NCBI GenBank assembly: GCA_003427395.1
Contig: BFEA01000220.1
Span: forward strand, 1,875,752 to 1,895,796
From: Chara braunii
Lineage: Eukaryota > Streptophyta > Charophyceae > Charales > Characeae
Length of the DNA: 20,045 nucleotides
Direction of reading: 5' to 3'
In this document: positions 15,197 through 20,045 of the stretch, piece after piece
Layout: each line of letters starts with the position of its first letter
How positions within the stretch are numbered: the stretch's first letter is position 1
The notes under the pieces: generated by a model
Database searches by the model: none
Told to the model about the DNA's origin: nothing
The model's input: the letters and a program-made list of their open reading frames with translations, nothing else
Translations under genes and position numbers: made by a program

Positions 15197-16100
15197 TGCA
15201 AGGAAGATGAGCATTAGCGAACTTCAGCAATCATACAGCATCATACATATGAGTCCAGATAGCCTTGACCTCGAACCACAGCAGAATTGCATCACGAGAT
15301 ACACCAAATAAGAACACACCAAGAGTTCAAAATTGACAATGCTGAAGTAGTCCCGTCATCATCAACGAAGAACCAGAGTTGATATCCTATTGGCGCTCGG
15401 CGCCCAGACTACATGTGGCAGATCCTATCTAGCCTATACTACGAAGCAGAATGATGACATCAACAGCGTTCCCGAAGTACGAGCATGTGGCGACCAATGT
15501 CGCCCGCTTCAGCACCAGGTATGTCTCGCGCTACACTCACAACCCCGATCCACACCGCACAGATGCCACTAGCACCCAAGGACCACCCTGCGCTTCACCC
15601 AGCATACAGCAGCGCAGCTTGGCTATGGCTGCGTGCTCCCTCCCTACTCGCCCGTGAGAGCGTGAGTGCCAGCCAGCCAGCAGATAGCGCACCAGCGCTC
15701 GCGCATCATGCAGCCAGCACCCCCAATGCCGAATGAGAGGCAGGCCCTTCCCTATATCGAAGTGGCCTGCCTGCGTCCAGTCCAGGAAGCTTCCAGTAGG
15801 CCCCGGTAGCCTGAGGCCCAGTCACGAGGAAAGCAGGCCTTGGGCCTGAAGTGGTTGCATGCGCCCAACTGCTTTCGGCCTGTGTTCGGCCCGGTACCTG
15901 AATCCAGCCCAGGGCCTGTTCTTCGTACATTCACACAGGCGGCCCAGGGCCTGGGTTCATTCAACCAACTGGCGCTGCGCAACTGCCTGAATTTTCCCCA
16001 ATGCGGGGTACCCTGAAAAACGAGGCCTGAAGGGCCTGTCGTGCCTGCCTTCACTTAGGGCGGCCGACCTTGCTGCAAATAGGGTCCCGTAGGGGCTAAG
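15197..16100 (-). mobile_element. Third, diverged LTR copy of the outer retroelement family (solo LTR or relic)
   Basis: It starts TGCAAGG on the + strand and follows the LTR at 7756 through TTGACCTCGAACC, GGCGCTCGGCGCCCAGACTA, GCACCAGGTATGTCTCGCG, CCCTTCCCTATAT and GTAGGCCCC, clearly to about 15830. GC-rich sequence with repeated GGCCTG words continues to about 16100 and may be its longer U3. No primer site or gag lies next to it. The right end is uncertain. Confidence 0.72.
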
Positions 16101-16617
16101 CGGGCGTAGCCTCGCAATTGCAGTTTCGGTGAAAAATTCGCTGAAAATGACAACACCTATTTGTGTATTAAGTACTATTAATGTAATGAACCCAGTCTGG
16201 CAGATACTCGTCAGTTGTCAAATACAAGTAGACTCAGTATCTGCAACAAAGTCTCCAAATTGAGAAGTGATAACTCAAACAGTATCTCATTACCAATAGA
16301 CGAAGAGAATGAAGGGGGAACAGACAGGGGAGAAGATGGAAGAGATGAGCCAAGACCACACAAGAATAATCCCGTCAAACCCCTCTCCTTCTCCGGGCTT
16401 CTTCCTCCTCCACGTCAACAACCAATATATGATAGCAAGTATAATAATCCTGATTGCACAATAGTGCCACGTGGCACTCTCATCTCGTGAAGACCAGGAA
16501 GACACGGCAGATTACAGTGACGACATCAACCTCAGGTGAGTATCCGATCCAAATCATCCACAGATCCCGATCTTGCACTCCTTGCAACCAGTCACCTCAT
16601 GTAGACAGCGTGGACAA

Positions 16618-16822
16618 TGCCACGTCAGCAGTCAAGACAGGTGGCCTGCACCACATCATCAATGAAGTCCAGTGACACGCGCCACATCAGCAATGTAAAC
16701 TACTGGCAGGCGCCACATCAGCATGCCTTGTAGACCAGAGGCAGCGCCACATAGACCAGAGGTAATGCCACATCAGCATGCCATGTAGACCAGAGGCAGC
16801 GCCACATCAGCATGCCTGGTGC
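16618..16822. repeat. Minisatellite with GCCACATCAGCATGCC units
   Basis: The word GCCACATCAGCA recurs at about 16680, 16711, 16767 and 16801, with TAGACCAGAGG between units and a spacing of about 34 bp; a shortened unit is at 16744. Confidence 0.75.
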
Positions 16823-17921
16823 ACAATGCAGAACGCGCCAGCATGTCGACACAGTCCCTGTCGTGTTCCGCGGTGCTAGCGCACAGCCAGCGTCGAACCA
16901 GCACTTCGCCAGCGGAGTCAAAGTCAAGCCAGCGTTCAAGCAGCATAGCAAGACTGAATGTCAAACCCCCGGAGACCAGCTCTTAAGTAGGATTTGACGA
17001 AGCAGTCTGGGCTCCAGTCGCTTCCCTCCAGTCGTCCAGATTGAATCACAGCCGAGGGCCTGGATTGTGTACAGTTGCAGACTCTCCCTTAGACCTGATG
17101 CTGTCTGGGTACCTGCATACAACGGCGGCCTGGGCTGGATACCTTTGGACTTTGACTGTTGGTGTCACGACAGTTGACAAAAGTTAACTGTCACACGCTC
17201 AGGCCCTGACTTCTCGTGGAGGGTCTTTTTCCCCCGTTTTGGCCTGAGCTGAGGGCGACCAAGTAGGCCCTCAGATTTCCACGAGACATATGGCATGGGT
17301 TATTGCATTAATCATTAGTGGAAAATATGTTTTTATATGGATTTCTGGAAAATATGTTTTGAAATGGATTTCTATTCGGCCTGAAAATGTAGAGAACGTG
17401 AACTGGGTGTTTGAGACATGTGCTGGTGGTCCGTGGTGAGTCTAGTGTCGAACAACGAGATCACAATTCAGATGACAAGTTTTAACAAAAGTTGCAAAGG
17501 GAGACTTGAATGTGAAATGATTTTGAACTACAATCCTTTCAAGGAAGGATGGATCCGTTGAACCAAAGAGGAACTCCATCAAACGATTTCTAGTAGTGTT
17601 CGATGATTGCAGTGACAAAAGACAAAGAACTCCAAGCTTTTCTTTGTTTTTTTGGTTGTTTAAACAAACGACATTTCAAAAAGACCATTCAAAAGAAATT
17701 GGAAGTCACTCCCAAGTTCCCAACTGCAGTGACCACAGCGGCTTGGTAATGCTGGGAGGATTGATGTGCCCGGGAGCTGAAAAAGCATGGCCAAGGTGAA
17801 ATTTCCTCGACTAAGAGACAGGAAACATGTTCCAGCCTTGACCAACCCCAAGCCCTGAAGGACATACCATGGAGTGTGCTCTCGGAGACAGTTAAATCGC
17901 CAATGGCAATGGCTGAAGTCT

Positions 17922-18035
17922 GCACGGAAGTTGGCACTGATGCTGTAATCCCTGGTAAAAATCTTACCAAGATTTACCAAAGTAAACCTTGGTAACATTT
18001 ACCAAGGTTTCCAGCATCAGTGCCAAGTTCCGTGC
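17922..18035. repeat. Nested foldback element
   Basis: The outer arms 17922-17945 and 18012-18035 are 24 bp with one mismatch (GCACGGAAGTTGGCACTGAT versus the inverse). Inside lies a perfect 11-bp inverted repeat (AAACCTTGGTA 17984-17994, TACCAAGGTTT 18000-18010) and further TACCAA/TTGGTA words. Confidence 0.88.
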
Positions 18036-18485
18036 GAGCGTGGTAAAGCACATGGTGAGAAGGAATTTCAACTTGAGAAATTTGCTTCAGAAGTTTGCTG
18101 CGTCCACTGAAAAAATGTGAAATGCCGCCGCAGGCAGTTTGCAGGCAGCCTCCTGCTTTGATGCTGCCAAAGAGCCATTGAAAAAGAAAAATGAAAGCAC
18201 CATCAGTTGCAACTGCACTGGCCACATTCACTGCTGCAAGGTGGCTTGCTTTCCTTACGGGTTGAGGTTTGGGAATGTGTGGGGTGGAAGTTCGTGGAAC
18301 TCATGGTTTAAGTCATCAGTACCTCCGAGTCTCTTTTTTCTGATGCGGGATTGTTGTCTTCTTTACACTATTAAAATCGCTAACGTGAAAAATCTGAAAT
18401 CCGGGCAGTCTGAAATCCGGGCCGTCATCGGTCCTACCGGCCCACGGCACAGATCAACCGAACCATGTAACAAATTTGCCATCTG

Positions 18486-18547
18486 GGCCGTCGGGTCCTA
18501 CCAGACCGACGGCCTGGATAGATGCGGTCTTAAGATCTTAGGACCGC
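18486..18547. repeat. Two adjacent palindromes
   Basis: GGCCGTCGG (18486-18494) and CCGACGGCC (18506-18514) are perfect inverted arms. The 24-bp stretch 18524-18547 centred on AAGATCTT is a palindrome with one mismatched pair. Confidence 0.75.
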
Positions 18548-18744
18548 GCCGAGCTCCAGGCCGTCGGTCCGGATCGACGGCTTAGATAGACGCGCCGAGT
18601 GCCGTGGGGTACTACCGGAGTTCGCGACGTCGGGCCAACCCAACTTTCCCGTTGGACTGGCCATTGTCGTGCAGCGCCCTCGGACCGTTGTATTCGGTGT
18701 TGTCGTGAAGCGCGCCATGCTCCCGGTTGTGATGCGCCCTGTCG

Positions 18745-18747
<3 letters not shown>

Positions 18748-18815
<68 letters not shown>
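18748..18815. repeat. (CT)n microsatellite
   Basis: Thirty-four CT units. Confidence 0.96.
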
Positions 18816-18818
<3 letters not shown>

Positions 18819-18892
18819 GTGGTTGGCCGTTGGTGCTGTAAGCTGTGGCTCTCTCTCACTCGCTCGCCTGTGGTTGGCCGTTCGGAGTTCTG

Positions 18893-18948
18893 CATCAACG
18901 ACACTGAACGCCGGCTGAAGCATCAACGACGCTGAACGCCGGCTGAAG
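18893..18948. repeat. Tandem 28-bp duplication
   Basis: Two units of CATCAACGACRCTGAACGCC plus GGCTGAAG, with one difference. Confidence 0.9.
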
Positions 18949-19155
18949 ATGGCAGACACAAGTCAGTAAACTTCTCCCTGCTTCCTCCGCCCTCTCCCCC
19001 TGACTTCCGCCGCCCCTTACTCCGCTCTCCACCGCTCCTACTCCGCGTGTCCTGCGATCTTTGCCACTCTCCGCTCCTCTGACGCCCGTCCCCCCTTCTG
19101 CTTTCCCTCAGATAGATAGATAGATAGATAGATAGAGATAGATAGAGAGATAGAG

Positions 19156-19228
<73 letters not shown>

Positions 19229-19411
19229 AACCTACTAACTACCCCGCCCCCCAAAATGACAAAGACGATCAAGTGTAGTATCTGTTCCGATCACAGAGAG
19301 AGAGAGAGGGGGGGGGGAGAGAGAGAGAGAGAGAGACCCTAAACTAACCCACCCGCCCCCAAAAACGATGATGAATTAAGTGAGGTATCTGATCCGATCA
19401 GTTTGAAAAAC

Positions 19412-19431
19412 GGCGCGCACACGTGCGCGCC
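19412..19431. repeat. Alternating purine-pyrimidine palindrome in the satellite, copy 1
   Basis: GGCGCGCACACGTGCGCGCC has 9-bp perfect inverted arms. Its inner 18 bases alternate strictly between purine and pyrimidine, the classic Z-DNA-prone pattern, and contain CACGTG. Confidence 0.9.
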
Positions 19432-19432
19432 C

Positions 19433-19478
<46 letters not shown>

Positions 19479-19667
19479 CCAAACTAATTAACTACCCTGC
19501 CCCCCAAAACGATGACGAGGATGACGATCAAGTGTCCCCTCCCCCAAAAAAAACGCCGACGACGATGACGATCAAGTGCAGTATCTGTTCCGATCACTTT
19601 GATATCTGACCCGTGGACCATTGGTAGATCTTTTATATAAAAAAAACGGAAAAACGAAGCGACACAC

Positions 19668-19736
<69 letters not shown>

Positions 19737-19956
19737 CCAACCTAAGTACCCTGCCCCCCCCAAATCGCCGACGATCAATTGTAGAGAGAGAGAGACACCC
19801 AGACCTAAGTACCCTGCCCCTCAAAACGACAACGACGATAAAGTGTAGTATCTGTTGCGATCAGAGAGAGAGAGAGAGACCCTAAACTAACTAACCCGCC
19901 CCCAAAAACGACGATGACGGTGAAGTGAGGTATCTGTTCCGATCAGTTTGAAAAAC

Positions 19957-19976
19957 GGCGCGCACACGTGCGCGCC
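19957..19976. repeat. Alternating purine-pyrimidine palindrome in the satellite, copy 2
   Basis: Identical to 19412-19431 and in the same setting (TCAGTTTGAAAAAC before, CACCA after), so it belongs to a higher-order unit of about 545 bp. Confidence 0.9.
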
Positions 19977-19984
19977 CACCACAG

Positions 19985-20045
<61 letters not shown>

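Larger units (their letters stand above)
14439..20045 (+). other. Intron 5 of the SUGP1-like gene, running off the window
   Basis: It starts GTGAGC. No exon encoding the rest of the G-patch was found to the end of the window. It contains the third LTR copy, minisatellites, a foldback and the GA satellite. From 17170 to 17900 there is only an imperfect hairpin (17174-17205, GACAGTT and AACTGTC arms) and no recognisable gene. Confidence 0.55.
19111..20045. repeat. GA-rich complex satellite
   Basis: (GATA)n then alternating (GA)n blocks (about 19111-19225, 19294-19336, 19434-19476, 19671-19733, 19859-19879, 19986-20045) separated by related spacers. The spacers carry CCTAAACTAACTAACCC-like, CGCCCCCAAAA, ACGAYGATGA and GTATCTGTTCCGATCA words. 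There are about six diverged units, with no coding capacity; the Arg-Glu and Ser-Leu open frames are translations of GA/CT. Confidence 0.88.

Noticed and set aside
17050-17095. Possible next exon with Glu-Gly-Leu after AG (CCGAGGGCCTGGATTG), as expected for the G-patch continuation
   Set aside because: It gives Ala-Glu-Gly-Leu-Asp and stops within about ten codons; the usual Gly-Leu-Gly is absent and GGGCCTG words are common in the nearby repeats.
16500-17300. A further LTR (TGTCACGAC near 17167, CTCTTAAGTAGG near 16980)
   Set aside because: No partner copy, primer site or clear ends in the window; the words alone are not enough.
18530-19848. Arg-Glu and Ser-Leu repeat proteins
   Set aside because: These open frames are only translations of GA/CT microsatellites.
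1-20045. CRISPR arrays or bacterial operons
   Set aside because: Repeats are microsatellites, LTRs and minisatellites, and the gene has spliceosomal introns, so the sequence is eukaryotic nuclear.

Overview
The window looks like nuclear DNA of a streptophyte plant or alga. A charophyte such as Chara is my best guess, as inference: the gag proteins, the very large repeat-filled introns and the plant-type mitochondrial inserts fit that group. It holds one recognisable host gene on the + strand, and almost all the rest is intron. Five internal exons (515-647, 1429-1535, 5480-5656, 7034-7159, 14256-14438) join in a consistent reading phase. They encode part of a SURP and G-patch domain protein (SUGP1-like, a pre-mRNA splicing factor): a SURP domain over exons 1-2, a low-complexity linker over exons 3-4, and the start of the G-patch on exon 5. 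The first and last exons lie outside the window.

Intron by intron: intron 1 (648-1428) holds nothing I recognise. Intron 2 (1536-5479) holds a dispersed repeat in minus orientation, paired small hairpins, a 31-G tract, a CT microsatellite, and a clear technical artefact at 4109-4383: a Nextera mate-pair junction adapter inside a 119-bp direct duplication. Intron 3 (5657-7033) holds two related long hairpin (foldback) elements. Intron 4 (7160-14255) holds most of the mobile DNA. The dispersed repeat at 7328-7755 abuts an LTR retrotransposon on the minus strand (LTRs 7756-8421 and 12522-13125, initiator-Met-type primer site at 12507-12518). Inside it sits the 5' half of a second, Ty3/Gypsy-type element: its own LTR 11295-12012, a primer site, broken gag, zinc knuckle and protease. 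No reverse transcriptase or integrase is present. Next to the right LTR lies a mitochondrial insert (about 13126-13486): trnR(ACG), a truncated trnE(UUC), the 3' end of the small-subunit rRNA gene and the domain V/VI end of a group II intron. Intron 5 (14439 onward) holds a third LTR copy of the outer family, minisatellites, a nested foldback and a 0.9-kb GA-rich satellite with Z-DNA-type palindromes.

Functionally there is one host gene. The mobile elements are degraded passengers in its introns, and the main retroelement lies antisense to it. Exons 3, 4 and 5 are each a multiple of three long and flanked by phase-1 introns, so any one could be skipped without a frameshift.
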